A stretch of DNA of 8,667 nucleotides from Gammaproteobacteria bacterium (GCA_030597275.1 JAUVSB010000052.1:1-8667); one strand, 5' to 3'. Shown: positions 1 to 7,678, counted from the first letter of the stretch. The notes: generated by a model not told the origin, from the sequence alone. Made by a program: numbers and translations.

Positions 1-1
1 A

Positions 2-127
2 GAAGAGACTGCAACAGAACTGAATATAGATGTACACTATGGCCAGTCGCGCCAACATGGAATTCAAATCCTACCCGGCGAACATAATATGGATGGCTTC
101 TTTTATGCTTGCCTGCAAAAAAACTAA
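2..127 (+). CDS. rsmB: RsmB, 16S rRNA (cytosine-967-C5)-methyltransferase, C-terminal end only (5' truncated by the window)
   Basis: Only the last 41 codons are present, read in the frame starting at base 2 and ending at the TAA at 125-127. The translation ends with GIQILPGEHNMDGFFYACL followed by QKN. This matches the conserved RsmB/Sun C-terminus, in which a G-x-Q-x-LPG segment is followed by a DGFFYA strand and a short basic tail; E. coli RsmB ends in a very similar way. The family is an AdoMet-dependent m5C methyltransferase that modifies C967 of 16S rRNA in the cytoplasm. The catalytic cysteines and the AdoMet site lie upstream of the window and cannot be assessed. The 3' end overlaps the next gene in another frame. 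The identification rests on a short but distinctive tail and on gene order, since rsmB is commonly found before a DUF4390 gene and ntrYX in gammaproteobacteria. Confidence 0.88.
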   Translation, partial: EETATELNIDVHYGQSRQHGIQILPGEHNMDGFFYACLQKN

Positions 128-680
128 TTCTTACCTCACGCTTTTCCTCTTGCTGCTTATGACGGTGTTGTCCAGTACAGCATACAGTAGAGGCTTTAGC
201 ATCAACCAGATACAGGCGCGTCAGGACGGGCAGGCTATACAGGTAAACGGCAAGCTCACGCTGAAGCTAACCGATGATGTCAAAAAAGCGCTGAGTAAAA
301 GTATCCCCTTACAATTAAGCATGGAGTTTGTGCTGCATCGCGTACGTAAGTATATGTGGGACAAAGAAGTTGCTATATGGATCGTCCCAATAACCATCTC
401 CTACAAACCCGTGTCAGATGAGTATGTGATAAGCCGACCAGATCTGCTAAACCATGAAGAGGCTTTCGATAGCCAGCACGAAGCACTGGAAAGATTAGGT
501 GTGTTCAACGATTTGAGCTTACCTTTACCTACCCCTTTAGCTGCTGAAAAGCAATACAGACTCGAAGCACGCATCAAACTTGAGCTTGAGCAATTACCTG
601 CGATGATGCGCCCTCTGGCTTACTTTTCATCGTCCTGGCACCTCAACAGCAAGTGGACAGAGTGGCCACTCGAACGCTAA
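93..680 (+). CDS. DUF4390 exported protein of unknown function
   Basis: This is a 195-residue protein if it starts at the ATG at 93. It has a signal-peptide-like N-terminus: Lys9-Lys10, a hydrophobic run at about residues 14-27 (LTLFLLLLMTVLSS in part), and a possible cleavage site near Ala30-Ser32. The mature part is beta-rich and fits DUF4390, with an LQLSMEFVLHRVRKYMWD stretch at about 73-90 and a conserved-looking C-terminus that runs from a proline-leucine-rich segment at about 169-178 into SWHLNSKWTEWPL (181-193). The family has no established biochemical function; an extracytoplasmic location is inferred. The start is uncertain. The frame is open from base 30, but the ATGs at 30, 39 and 57 would place about 12 or more extra polar residues before the signal peptide. 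The ATG at 105 is as plausible as 93. Neither has a clear ribosome binding site, which suggests translation coupled to rsmB (35-bp overlap). The 3' end overlaps ntrY by 28 bp. Confidence 0.82.
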   Translation: MASFMLACKKTNSYLTLFLLLLMTVLSSTAYSRGFSINQIQARQDGQAIQVNGKLTLKLTDDVKKALSKSIPLQLSMEFVLHRVRKYMWDKEVAIWIVPITISYKPVSDEYVISRPDLLNHEEAFDSQHEALERLGVFNDLSLPLPTPLAAEKQYRLEARIKLELEQLPAMMRPLAYFSSSWHLNSKWTEWPLER

Positions 681-2875
681 GAAGTTTCATCACCGGCCCT
701 GTGCCGGCGCTGATTCTGTCCTTATTGCTGCTTGCAGGCCTGCTGCTGTTGAGCTTTGCCGCACAGAATACAGCAAGGCTAACAGACCTCTACGCCCCAC
801 TGCTGGTCATCAACCTTGTGGGCATCCTCGTACTACTGGTACTCAACCTGGGCAGCATTTACAAGCTGATCAAGCAGGTTCGAGCAAATGTCATTGGCTC
901 AAGACTGACATTGCGCATGGTAGGAATGTTCACCCTGCTTGCTTTCCTTCCTTTATCGGTGGTCTATTATATCTCGATACAGTTTCTCAGCCACGGCATT
1001 GATAGCTGGTTTGATGTGCGTATTGAGCAAGCCATGTCTGATGCCACATTGCTCGGCCAGGTGTCCCTGAAATCACTTAAAGAAGGGCAGCTTGATACCC
1101 TGATTCGTTATGTACCTGATATTGTACAAACAGCGGACAGCCTGGAATTAATCAGTCTGCTAGACAGGATTCGGCGCGATGAAGGATATAATGAAACTGC
1201 CATGTTTACACAAGGGGGCCGAATCCTGGCCTCCAGCTCCGAGAAAACCGGGACTTTACTTCCCTCTCAACCTGATGAGCGTGTCTTCAGCACGCTCGAC
1301 AGCAATGGTGTTTACGCTGATCAGGAAACAGGCGTAGATGGCAACAGGGTACTCCGAATTGCGGTTATGGTGCCACCATCAACCATGGGTATGCCGCCGC
1401 ATATCTTACAGGCGATCAAACCTATTCCACTTCGCTTTGCCAATCTGGAATCGAGTATAAATAAGGCCATTGGTGAATATGACCGCCTGCTTTATTTGCG
1501 CGGGCCAATCAAATTTGGATTTATCATGACCTTGAGCCTGGTCAGCCTGATGACCCTGCTGTTAGCCGTTTGGACGGCCACTTTTTCGGCCCGCCGCCTG
1601 GCATCACCCTTGCGCGAACTCGCTGAGGGCACACAGGCAGTCGCCAACGGTGATTACAGCACACAACTCCCCGTGACCAGTCATGACGAACTGGGCATCT
1701 TGATCAAATCCTTCAACCGAATGACTCAGCAAATTGCCAGAGCACGAGAAAATGCAGAGCAAAGCCAGAGGGAACTGGTAGAACAGCATACTTACCTGGA
1801 AACGGTACTAAGCCATCTATCGTCAGGCGTGCTTTCTTTTGATGCCAATCGTAAGCTACGTACGCATAATAATCGTGCCTGTGAAATTCTCGATATCGAA
1901 AACATCGATGAGCTTTATGATCTGGATATTCTTTCTCTGGCAAAGGAACTGACTCAGCTTAAAGATTTCTTTGTTCTGCTGGATAGCTCTATTACTGCTA
2001 ATCAGCCCGAATGGGAAGAAGAAATAACCCTCTTTAACACTCGTGGAAAACAGGTACTGTTATGTCGCGGCACACGGCTGCCCGGCAAGCAGCCTGACGG
2101 CCCGGCTTATGTCTTTGTATTCGATGATATTACTGTCATGTTACAGGACCAGCGTGATGCTGCCTGGGGTGAAGTTGCGCGACGGCTTGCGCATGAGATA
2201 AAAAACCCTCTAACACCAATCCAGTTATCAGCAGAACGGATAAGACATAAATATCTGCATACCCTGAATGATGCAGACAAACAGACACTGGACCGTGCTA
2301 CCCGTACAATTTCTGAGCAGGTAGAATCCATGAAAGAGATGGTGAATGCCTTCTCCAGTTATGCTCAACCCGTCAGCATGAATGTCCATGATGTTGACCT
2401 GAACCAGCTTCTGGCTGATGTGGTAGAACTGCACAAAGGGCATTCCGGCCAGGTTGATATCTCACTCACGCTGGACGAGTCCATCTCTCCAATGAAACTG
2501 GATTCAGGGCGTATGCGCCAGGTGTTTAACAATCTTATTGTCAACGCCCTGCAGGCACTTCAGCACACTGAGAATGCAAAACTGTCCCTGAGCTCACAAG
2601 CAGGAACTGGAAAGAATAAAAAGATCGTGACTATACGGGTAGAAGACAATGGTCCGGGAATACAAAATGATCTGCTGGATCAGCTGTTTGATCCCTATGT
2701 CACCAGTAAGGAAAAAGGTACCGGGCTTGGCCTGGCCATCGTCAAAAAAATTATCGATGAACATGGCGGCACTATCTGGGCAAAAAATATGAAAAATAAT
2801 GGCAGCTGCTTTACCATACAATTACCTGTCAAAATAAACAGACCTAACGTACAACAATCAACAGCTGAAGCCTGA
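653..2875 (+). CDS. ntrY: NtrY-type membrane sensor histidine kinase
   Basis: This is a 740-residue protein starting at a GTG; a second in-frame GTG lies at 662. Hydrophobic segments lie at about residues 16-36, 47-68 and 90-112, followed by an extracytoplasmic sensing region (about 113-285) and a fourth membrane segment at 287-310. A HAMP linker (about 311-364), a short helical stretch and a PAS domain (about 378-492) follow. The kinase core is complete: H-box RLAHEIKNPLTP with the phosphorylatable His514, N-box FNNLIVNALQAL (Asn627, Asn631), G1 DNGPGI (665-670), F-box around Phe679 and G2 GTGLGLA (689-695). This order is that of NtrY, which autophosphorylates and passes phosphate to NtrX; the signal is not certain, and nitrogen and redox or oxygen roles have been reported in other bacteria. 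It overlaps ntrX by one base (TGATG), so the pair is very likely coupled. The start is the least certain part because no strong ribosome binding site precedes it. Confidence 0.93.
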   Translation: MDRVATRTLRSFITGPVPALILSLLLLAGLLLLSFAAQNTARLTDLYAPLLVINLVGILVLLVLNLGSIYKLIKQVRANVIGSRLTLRMVGMFTLLAFLPLSVVYYISIQFLSHGIDSWFDVRIEQAMSDATLLGQVSLKSLKEGQLDTLIRYVPDIVQTADSLELISLLDRIRRDEGYNETAMFTQGGRILASSSEKTGTLLPSQPDERVFSTLDSNGVYADQETGVDGNRVLRIAVMVPPSTMGMPPHILQAIKPIPLRFANLESSINKAIGEYDRLLYLRGPIKFGFIMTLSLVSLMTLLLAVWTATFSARRLASPLRELAEGTQAVANGDYSTQLPVTSHDELGILIKSFNRMTQQIARARENAEQSQRELVEQHTYLETVLSHLSSGVLSFDANRKLRTHNNRACEILDIENIDELYDLDILSLAKELTQLKDFFVLLDSSITANQPEWEEEITLFNTRGKQVLLCRGTRLPGKQPDGPAYVFVFDDITVMLQDQRDAAWGEVARRLAHEIKNPLTPIQLSAERIRHKYLHTLNDADKQTLDRATRTISEQVESMKEMVNAFSSYAQPVSMNVHDVDLNQLLADVVELHKGHSGQVDISLTLDESISPMKLDSGRMRQVFNNLIVNALQALQHTENAKLSLSSQAGTGKNKKIVTIRVEDNGPGIQNDLLDQLFDPYVTSKEKGTGLGLAIVKKIIDEHGGTIWAKNMKNNGSCFTIQLPVKINRPNVQQSTAEA

Positions 2876-4254
2876 TGAAAAATAACCATATTCTGATTAC
2901 AGATGATGAACCGGAAATTTGCCGCCTGGTACAGGAAATCCTCGAAGATGAAGGTTTCATCGTGAGCACCGCCGGCAATGCAGAAGAAGCCCGTATTGCG
3001 CTAAAAGAATTTAAGCCTGACCTTGTTCTGCTCGATATCTGGATGCCTGGCACCGATGGAATAACACTGCTGAAAGAGTGGATGGATACGGAGGAATACC
3101 CCCCATCCATCGTGATGATGTCTGGCCATGGTAATGTTGAAACTGCTGTGGATGCAATACGTTACGGTGCCTATGACTTTCTCGAAAAGCCCTTATCGAT
3201 GGCTAAACTTCTGGTCACCGTTCAGCGTGCCCTGCAGAATGTGCAGCTGCGCAACGAGAATGTTAAGCTGCGACAACAACTGCAGCCTGTCAATGATCTG
3301 ATAGGCGATAGCCACAGCATGCAGCAATTGAGAGAGCAGATAAAACTTGTAGCAAATACCGAGAGCTGGGTACTTATCAGTGGCGAACCCGGCAGTGGCA
3401 AGGAAGTGGCCGCACGCATGATTCACAGACTCAGCCCGCGAGCGGATGCCGAGTTGGTGACAATCAACCTTGCAGCCATCCCGGTTGAAAACATTGCCGT
3501 ACAAATGTTTGGCTCGGAAAAAGATGGAGTGATCACAGCAGGCTCATTTGAACAGGCCAGCGGCGGCACATTGCTGCTTGACGAAATTGCCGACATGGAT
3601 CTCGACACCCAGGCCAAACTGATCGGCGCTTTGAGGGAAAACCGTTTCCTGCGCGTGGGTGGCAGCTCCCCTGTTAAACTCGATGTACGTGTTATTGCTG
3701 CCACTACTCACAATCTTGAAGAAGAAGTTACAGCAGGACGTTTTAGAGAAGACCTGTACTACCGACTGAATGTCATACCCATTAAAATGCCTCCCCTGCG
3801 TGAACATCCTGAGGATGTTCAAATGCTGATCGAACACGCTCTCGACCACATGGTCAGTGTAGATCATCTGCCCACTCGGCGCTTTCCAGCTGATTCATTA
3901 AATATCCTCCGACAATACAGCTGGCCAGGTAATGTACGTGAACTAAAAAACCTGGTTCAGCGCCTGCTGATCTTCAACCGTGGAGAAGAAGTTGGCACTG
4001 AGGAGATACAATCGGCACTTGGCAAGCGGACTGTCGCAGATGTATCCCCGCAGCAATATACTCCGGATTATAATCAGTCACTGCGTGCAGCTCGCGATGA
4101 TTTTGAACGCAGCTATTTACTGCATCACCTTAATCAGGTTGCAGGAAATGTTAGTGAACTGGCGCAAATAGTAGGCATGGAAAGAACACATCTTTATCGC
4201 AAGCTCAAGGCTCTCGATATCAACCCAAAAAACAGTCGTAAACAACAGTCATAA
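2875..4254 (+). CDS. ntrX: NtrX-type response regulator (receiver, AAA+, Fis HTH)
   Basis: This is a 459-residue cytoplasmic response regulator. The receiver domain (about 4-120) has the acidic pair Asp10-Asp11, phosphoacceptor Asp54 (LVLLDIWMPG), Ser83 and Lys105. The AAA+ domain (about 141-370) has Walker A GEPGSGKE (170-177), Walker B GTLLLDE (231-237), an arginine-rich GRFREDLYYRL segment (288-298) and the sensor II-type WPGNVREL (350-357). A Fis-type helix-turn-helix lies at about 405-445. The L1 loop that carries GAFTGA in sigma-54 activators reads GVITAGS here (218-224), so the contact motif is missing although the ATPase motifs look intact. This departure is also known for NtrX of some alphaproteobacteria. 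The protein is therefore probably a DNA-binding regulator that need not use sigma-54, and its targets cannot be told from the window. The start overlaps the ntrY stop by one base. Close paralogues such as NtrC are less likely, given the NtrY partner and the altered loop. Confidence 0.93.
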   Translation: MKNNHILITDDEPEICRLVQEILEDEGFIVSTAGNAEEARIALKEFKPDLVLLDIWMPGTDGITLLKEWMDTEEYPPSIVMMSGHGNVETAVDAIRYGAYDFLEKPLSMAKLLVTVQRALQNVQLRNENVKLRQQLQPVNDLIGDSHSMQQLREQIKLVANTESWVLISGEPGSGKEVAARMIHRLSPRADAELVTINLAAIPVENIAVQMFGSEKDGVITAGSFEQASGGTLLLDEIADMDLDTQAKLIGALRENRFLRVGGSSPVKLDVRVIAATTHNLEEEVTAGRFREDLYYRLNVIPIKMPPLREHPEDVQMLIEHALDHMVSVDHLPTRRFPADSLNILRQYSWPGNVRELKNLVQRLLIFNRGEEVGTEEIQSALGKRTVADVSPQQYTPDYNQSLRAARDDFERSYLLHHLNQVAGNVSELAQIVGMERTHLYRKLKALDINPKNSRKQQS

Positions 4255-4267
4255 AGTAGTAAAAGCA

Positions 4268-5650
4268 ATGAAAATTATCATTCTTGGTGCCGGTCAGGTA
4301 GGAACATCAATCACCGAAATCCTGTCGCGTGAGGCTGGTGGAGATATTACACTTGTTGATATCGATGAAGAACGCCTGAGCCTGCTGCAAAATAGATTTG
4401 ATATACGTACTGTGCATGGCCATGCCTCACACCCGGATGTTTTGCGTGAAGCTGGCGGCGATGATGCTGAGCTGATACTCGCTGTTACTAACAGTGATGA
4501 AACGAATATTACTGCCTGCCAGATTGCCTCGATACTGTTTAATACACCAAAAAAAATTGCCCGTATTCGATCAACAAAATATATAAGTGAAGATAAGCTG
4601 TTTGCCAGGGATGGAAGCGGGCTGGGCGTCGACTACATCATCAGTCCCGAGCAGATCGTCACCACCGAATTACAACGTCTAATCGAAAGGCCAGGTGCAC
4701 TGCAAGTGCTTGATTTTGCCAATGGCCGCATTCAGTTAGTCGCCATTAAAGCCTATAATGATGGCCCGCTGGTGGGCCACCATTTACGCGAACTGAAAGA
4801 TCATCTCTCAAATATTGAAACACGTGTGGTTGCCATCTACAGAAAGGGTGAGGCAATTATGCCATGCGGAGATACCATCATTGAGGTCAATGATGAAGTC
4901 TTCTTCATCGCTGCGACTGAACACATTCGTGCTGTCATGAGTGAAATGCGTAAACTGGACAAACCCGTACGCACAATCATGCTCGCAGGTGGAGGCAATA
5001 TTGGTTTCCGCCTGGCCGAAGCACTGGAGCAAAAAAATTATAAAGTTAAATTGATTGAACGCAGCCCTGAACGAGCGGAAGAAATCTCAAAACATCTGAA
5101 AAATACTATTGTCCTGATCGGTGACTCAGCAGATGAAGAACTGTTAAAAATGGAAAATATCGATAAAATGGATGTTTTCTGTGCCATCACCAATGATGAT
5201 GAGGCCAATATTCTGTCAGCCATGCTGGCAAAGCAGCTTGGTGCACGCAGAGTGATGTCTATCGTAAACCGCACCGCTTATGCAGATCTTATAGAACGGA
5301 CCATGATCGACATCGCCTACTCACCGAAACAGGCAACGATAGGCAGCGTCCTGCCTAAATTTCGCACCGGCGCACTGGAAGCCGTTCATTCGCTGCGCCT
5401 GGGAACAGCAGAGGCTATTGAGGCCGTCGCTCTCAATGATCAATCAAGTAAAGTCGTTGGACGGCAGATTGATGAAATCCCTTTACCCAAAGGCACCATC
5501 ATCGGTGCCATACTGCGTGGTGAAGAAGTCATCATCCCGCATCACGATACCGTAATCATCAATGAGGACCACCTGATTTTATTTGTGCAGGAGAAAAAAC
5601 ACATCGATGAAGTCGTCGCTCTTTTTCAGGTCAGTGCTTTCTTTATCTGA
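4268..5650 (+). CDS. trkA: TrkA, NAD(H)-binding regulatory subunit of the Trk potassium transporter
   Basis: The 460-residue protein has the full-length TrkA layout of two RCK halves. Each half has a Rossmann-type RCK_N domain followed by an RCK_C (TrkA_C) domain. The first dinucleotide motif is GAGQVG (7-12), with Asp31 at the end of the second strand. The second is GGGNIG (241-246), with Glu264 in the equivalent place. The RCK_C parts span about 145-225 and 375-455. The C-terminus, LFQVSAFFI, resembles that of other TrkA proteins. TrkA is a peripheral cytoplasmic protein that forms a ring under TrkH and gates K+ flow in response to nucleotides. It starts 13 bp after the ntrX stop without a strong ribosome binding site and is followed after 17 bp by trkH, so one transcript is likely. 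Both nucleotide-binding halves look intact. Confidence 0.96.
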   Translation: MKIIILGAGQVGTSITEILSREAGGDITLVDIDEERLSLLQNRFDIRTVHGHASHPDVLREAGGDDAELILAVTNSDETNITACQIASILFNTPKKIARIRSTKYISEDKLFARDGSGLGVDYIISPEQIVTTELQRLIERPGALQVLDFANGRIQLVAIKAYNDGPLVGHHLRELKDHLSNIETRVVAIYRKGEAIMPCGDTIIEVNDEVFFIAATEHIRAVMSEMRKLDKPVRTIMLAGGGNIGFRLAEALEQKNYKVKLIERSPERAEEISKHLKNTIVLIGDSADEELLKMENIDKMDVFCAITNDDEANILSAMLAKQLGARRVMSIVNRTAYADLIERTMIDIAYSPKQATIGSVLPKFRTGALEAVHSLRLGTAEAIEAVALNDQSSKVVGRQIDEIPLPKGTIIGAILRGEEVIIPHHDTVIINEDHLILFVQEKKHIDEVVALFQVSAFFI

Positions 5651-5667
5651 ACCCACTACTGCTAGAT

Positions 5668-7119
5668 ATGCAAACACGCCTCATCCTTAAAGTTTTAGGG
5701 TTTTTACTCATCATTTTCAGTGTCAGCCTGCTACCGCCATTACTTTTAGGATGGTATGACAAGGACGGTACTCACCTGGTGTTTCTGCAGTCATGGTTGG
5801 CAGTATTAACACTGGGAGCACTTTTATGGCTGCCCAACCGTAAAAAATCAGATGAGTTGCGCATACGCGATGGTTTCCTCATTGTGGTTTTATTCTGGCT
5901 GGTTCTTGCCCTGTCTGGTGCCCTTCCTTTCTGGTTAGCCAAAAACCCGAACATGTCCGTTCTTGAAGCCGTATTTGAGTCTATGTCAGGACTGACCACA
6001 ACGGGAGCCACCGTACTCACCGGCCTTGATCATCTGCCGCGGTCAATCCTTTACTATCGTCAGCAACTACAATGGCTTGGCGGCATGGGTATCATTGTAC
6101 TTGCTGTCGCCATTGCCCCGGTACTCGGTGTGGGAGGAATGCAGTTATTTCGCGCTGAAACCCCCGGGCCAATGAAAAACAATAAATTAACACCGCGTAT
6201 TACCGAAACAGCCAAGGCGCTCTGGTTTATTTACCTGGGTCTTACCGTACTCTGTGCAGGTCTCTATTTTGCTGCCGGCATGGACCTTTTCGATGCCATT
6301 GGCCACAGCTTCTCCACCCTTGCAATCGGTGGCTTTTCTACCCATGATGCAAGTATTGGCTATTTTAACAGTCCGCTGATTGATAGTGTCGCGATGCTGT
6401 TTATGCTGATAGCAGGTATCAATTTTTCACTTCACTATCTCGCCATCCATCGTTTTAGCCTGCGACATTATATTGCTGATTCCGAGGTCAAAGCCTTCCT
6501 GTTAATCCTCGCTGTTCTCTCCACCATCACGGTTTCACAGCTGATTTATCAAGGCACCTTTGTAGATATTTCGGATTCAATTCGAATGGGGCTATTTCAG
6601 GTTATATCCATTGCGACGACCACCGGTTTCACTACCAGCGACTTCAGCTACTGGCCAGGGCTACTGCCGGTATTGCTCATCATAGGAAGTTTTGTCGGCG
6701 GTTGTGCCGGTTCCACAGCAGGTGGCATGAAAGTAATTCGAGTCGAACTCCTACTCCGCCAGGGACGCCGTGAGATTGACCGTTTATTACACCCCAACGC
6801 TGTGCTGCCGATCAAGCTGAATAAGCGTCCTGTACCCGACAATGTCATTAATGCTGTATGGGGATTCTTCGCGCTTTATGTCATCAGCTTTGTCAGCCTG
6901 GGTCTTTTAATGATGATGAGCGGCTCAGATATCATTACCGCATTTTCTGCAACTGCAGCCTGTCTCAATAACCTCGGTCCGGGCCTGGGTGATGTTGCCC
7001 ACAACTACCAGTCAATCAGCGATTCTGGTAAATGGATCTTAAGCTTTGCTATGTTACTCGGTCGACTGGAATTGTTCTCTCTGCTGGTGGTGCTAACGCC
7101 GGCCTTCTGGAAAAGGTAA
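5668..7119 (+). CDS. trkH: TrkH, potassium uptake channel subunit
   Basis: The 483-residue polytopic inner-membrane protein has the usual TrkH length. It shows the four pseudo-repeated pore loops of the TrkH/KtrB superfamily: SGLTTTGAT (107-115), STLAIGGFST (216-225), ATTTGFTTS (316-324) and NNLGPGLG (434-441). The central glycines that form the K+ filter are Gly113, Gly221 or Gly222, Gly320 and Gly437. Other family signatures are GGMGIIVLAVA (138-148), the segment from GVGGMQLFRAETPGP (154-168) into the NKLTPRITETAK stretch (172-183), GGCAGSTAGGMKVIR (344-358, the flexible intramembrane loop region) and a C-terminal GRLELF (465-470). With TrkA it forms the K+ uptake system, TrkH supplying the permeation path. 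It lies 17 bp after trkA and closes the + strand run. No frameshift or missing filter residue is seen. Confidence 0.96.
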   Translation: MQTRLILKVLGFLLIIFSVSLLPPLLLGWYDKDGTHLVFLQSWLAVLTLGALLWLPNRKKSDELRIRDGFLIVVLFWLVLALSGALPFWLAKNPNMSVLEAVFESMSGLTTTGATVLTGLDHLPRSILYYRQQLQWLGGMGIIVLAVAIAPVLGVGGMQLFRAETPGPMKNNKLTPRITETAKALWFIYLGLTVLCAGLYFAAGMDLFDAIGHSFSTLAIGGFSTHDASIGYFNSPLIDSVAMLFMLIAGINFSLHYLAIHRFSLRHYIADSEVKAFLLILAVLSTITVSQLIYQGTFVDISDSIRMGLFQVISIATTTGFTTSDFSYWPGLLPVLLIIGSFVGGCAGSTAGGMKVIRVELLLRQGRREIDRLLHPNAVLPIKLNKRPVPDNVINAVWGFFALYVISFVSLGLLMMMSGSDIITAFSATAACLNNLGPGLGDVAHNYQSISDSGKWILSFAMLLGRLELFSLLVVLTPAFWKR

Positions 7120-7134
7120 AGATCAGGATTAAGT

Positions 7135-7158
7135 TTTACGTAATAGGTATTACGTAAA
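7135..7158. repeat. Perfect 11-bp inverted repeat between trkH and ycgN
   Basis: The left arm TTTACGTAATA (7135-7145) and right arm TATTACGTAAA (7148-7158) are exact reverse complements separated by GG. Each arm also contains the self-palindrome TTACGTAA (7136-7143 and 7150-7157), so the site is at once an inverted repeat and a tandem pair of an 8-bp palindrome at 14-bp spacing. It lies 15 bp after the trkH stop and about 30 bp past the ycgN stop, in a convergent junction. It could form a hairpin that protects or ends transcripts from both sides, but the stem is AT-rich and no T-run follows on either strand. A protein-binding site is the alternative. Confidence 0.75.
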
Positions 7159-7189
7159 GTCAAAATCTTAAAACCTAATATGTAAAACC

Positions 7190-7627
7190 TCACCTCACCC
7201 AGTCTACGACATGGCCTTCAAGCTCATCGTCATCGAATTCTGTTTCACAAACAACCTTACCTCTTACCGAAGCACCCGATTCGTGTACTGTTTCTACTGA
7301 ACCAGAGACCAGTGGATGCCACCAGGCCAACCCTCGGCCTTCAGCCAGCCTGCGGTAGGCACAGTCATCCGGCATCCAAATTAGGCTTTCAAGATTACCC
7401 GGTGTCAATTTGACGCAATCGGGCACCAGTACACAGCGGTTTTGATAATCACCACAGCTGCAGCTATGCTGGTCCAGTAAATAGCAGGCAACATCAGTGT
7501 AGAAAACCTCACCATTTTCATCATCCTCCAGCTTGACCAGGCAGCATTGGGCACAACCGTCACATAAAGATTCCCATTGTTCCGCATTCATCTCTGATAA
7601 CGGGGTTATTTCCCAAAATTTTGACAT
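7190..7627 (-). CDS. ycgN: YcgN-type (UPF0260) cysteine-cluster protein
   Basis: This 145-residue soluble protein belongs to the UPF0260/YcgN family, part of the wider YkgJ-type cysteine-cluster group. Family marks are the N-terminal FWE...L segment, LCDGCAQCCL (21-30; Cys22, Cys25, Cys28, Cys29), further cysteines at 48, 56, 58, 65, 71 and 89, the CAYRRLAEGRGLAWWHPL stretch (89-106) and an acidic tail ending in DWVR. The clustered cysteines suggest binding of zinc or an iron-sulfur centre, but the family function is not established. The frame also has an ATG at 7651. I chose the ATG at 7627 because AGGAG lies 4 bases before it and because family members begin with this FW segment. The gene is convergent with trkH and divergent from the mlaC-like gene, so it has its own promoter; no clear sigma-70 boxes stand out. 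Confidence 0.92.
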   Translation of the reverse strand: MSKFWEITPLSEMNAEQWESLCDGCAQCCLVKLEDDENGEVFYTDVACYLLDQHSCSCGDYQNRCVLVPDCVKLTPGNLESLIWMPDDCAYRRLAEGRGLAWWHPLVSGSVETVHESGASVRGKVVCETEFDDDELEGHVVDWVR

Positions 7628-7631
7628 GATA

Positions 7632-7636
7632 CTCCT
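7632..7636 (-). promoter_or_regulatory. Ribosome binding site that fixes the ycgN start
   Basis: On the minus strand AGGAG ends four bases before the ATG at 7627. It lies inside the reading frame that would begin at the upstream ATG (7651). It therefore decides in favour of the shorter protein. Confidence 0.8.
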
Positions 7637-7657
7637 GCAAAAAATGCTCATGGATGT

Positions 7658-7678
7658 TGAAAATATCAGATATTTTCA
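7658..7678. promoter_or_regulatory. Perfect 10-bp palindrome in the ycgN/mlaC-like divergent region, candidate operator
   Basis: The arms TGAAAATATC (7658-7667) and GATATTTTCA (7669-7678) are exact reverse complements around a single A. A short overlapping repeat TCAGT-GA-ACTGA (7676-7687) and an arm pair TAGCT/AGCTA (7688-7692, 7699-7703) follow directly. The site is 31 bp before the ycgN start and 82 bp before the mlaC-like start. The almost absent spacer makes a protein-binding site more likely than an RNA hairpin, since a hairpin would need some arm bases for its loop. No known operator consensus was recognised, so the binding protein is unknown. Confidence 0.55.

Noticed and set aside
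30..92. N-terminal extension of the DUF4390 frame to the ATG at 30
   Set aside because: This stretch overlaps the rsmB 3' end, whose frame matches the conserved RsmB C-terminus, and would put extra residues before a clear signal peptide.
636..651. A sigma-54-like -24/-12 match: TGGCAC with GC correctly spaced at 649-650, just before ntrY
   Set aside because: The -12 half reads CAGCA rather than TTGCA, it lies within the DUF4390 coding sequence, and the predicted transcription start would fall inside the ntrY start codon region.
3193..3867. Several minus-strand frames of 65-107 codons inside ntrX
   Set aside because: They are antisense to a well-supported gene, lack family features and have no convincing ribosome binding sites.
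7135..7158. Calling the trkH-downstream inverted repeat a rho-independent terminator
   Set aside because: The stem is AT-rich and neither strand has a T-run after it.
7628..7651. Longer YcgN start at the ATG at 7651
   Set aside because: A good AGGAG site lies inside this extension and directly serves the ATG at 7627, which also fits the family N-terminus.
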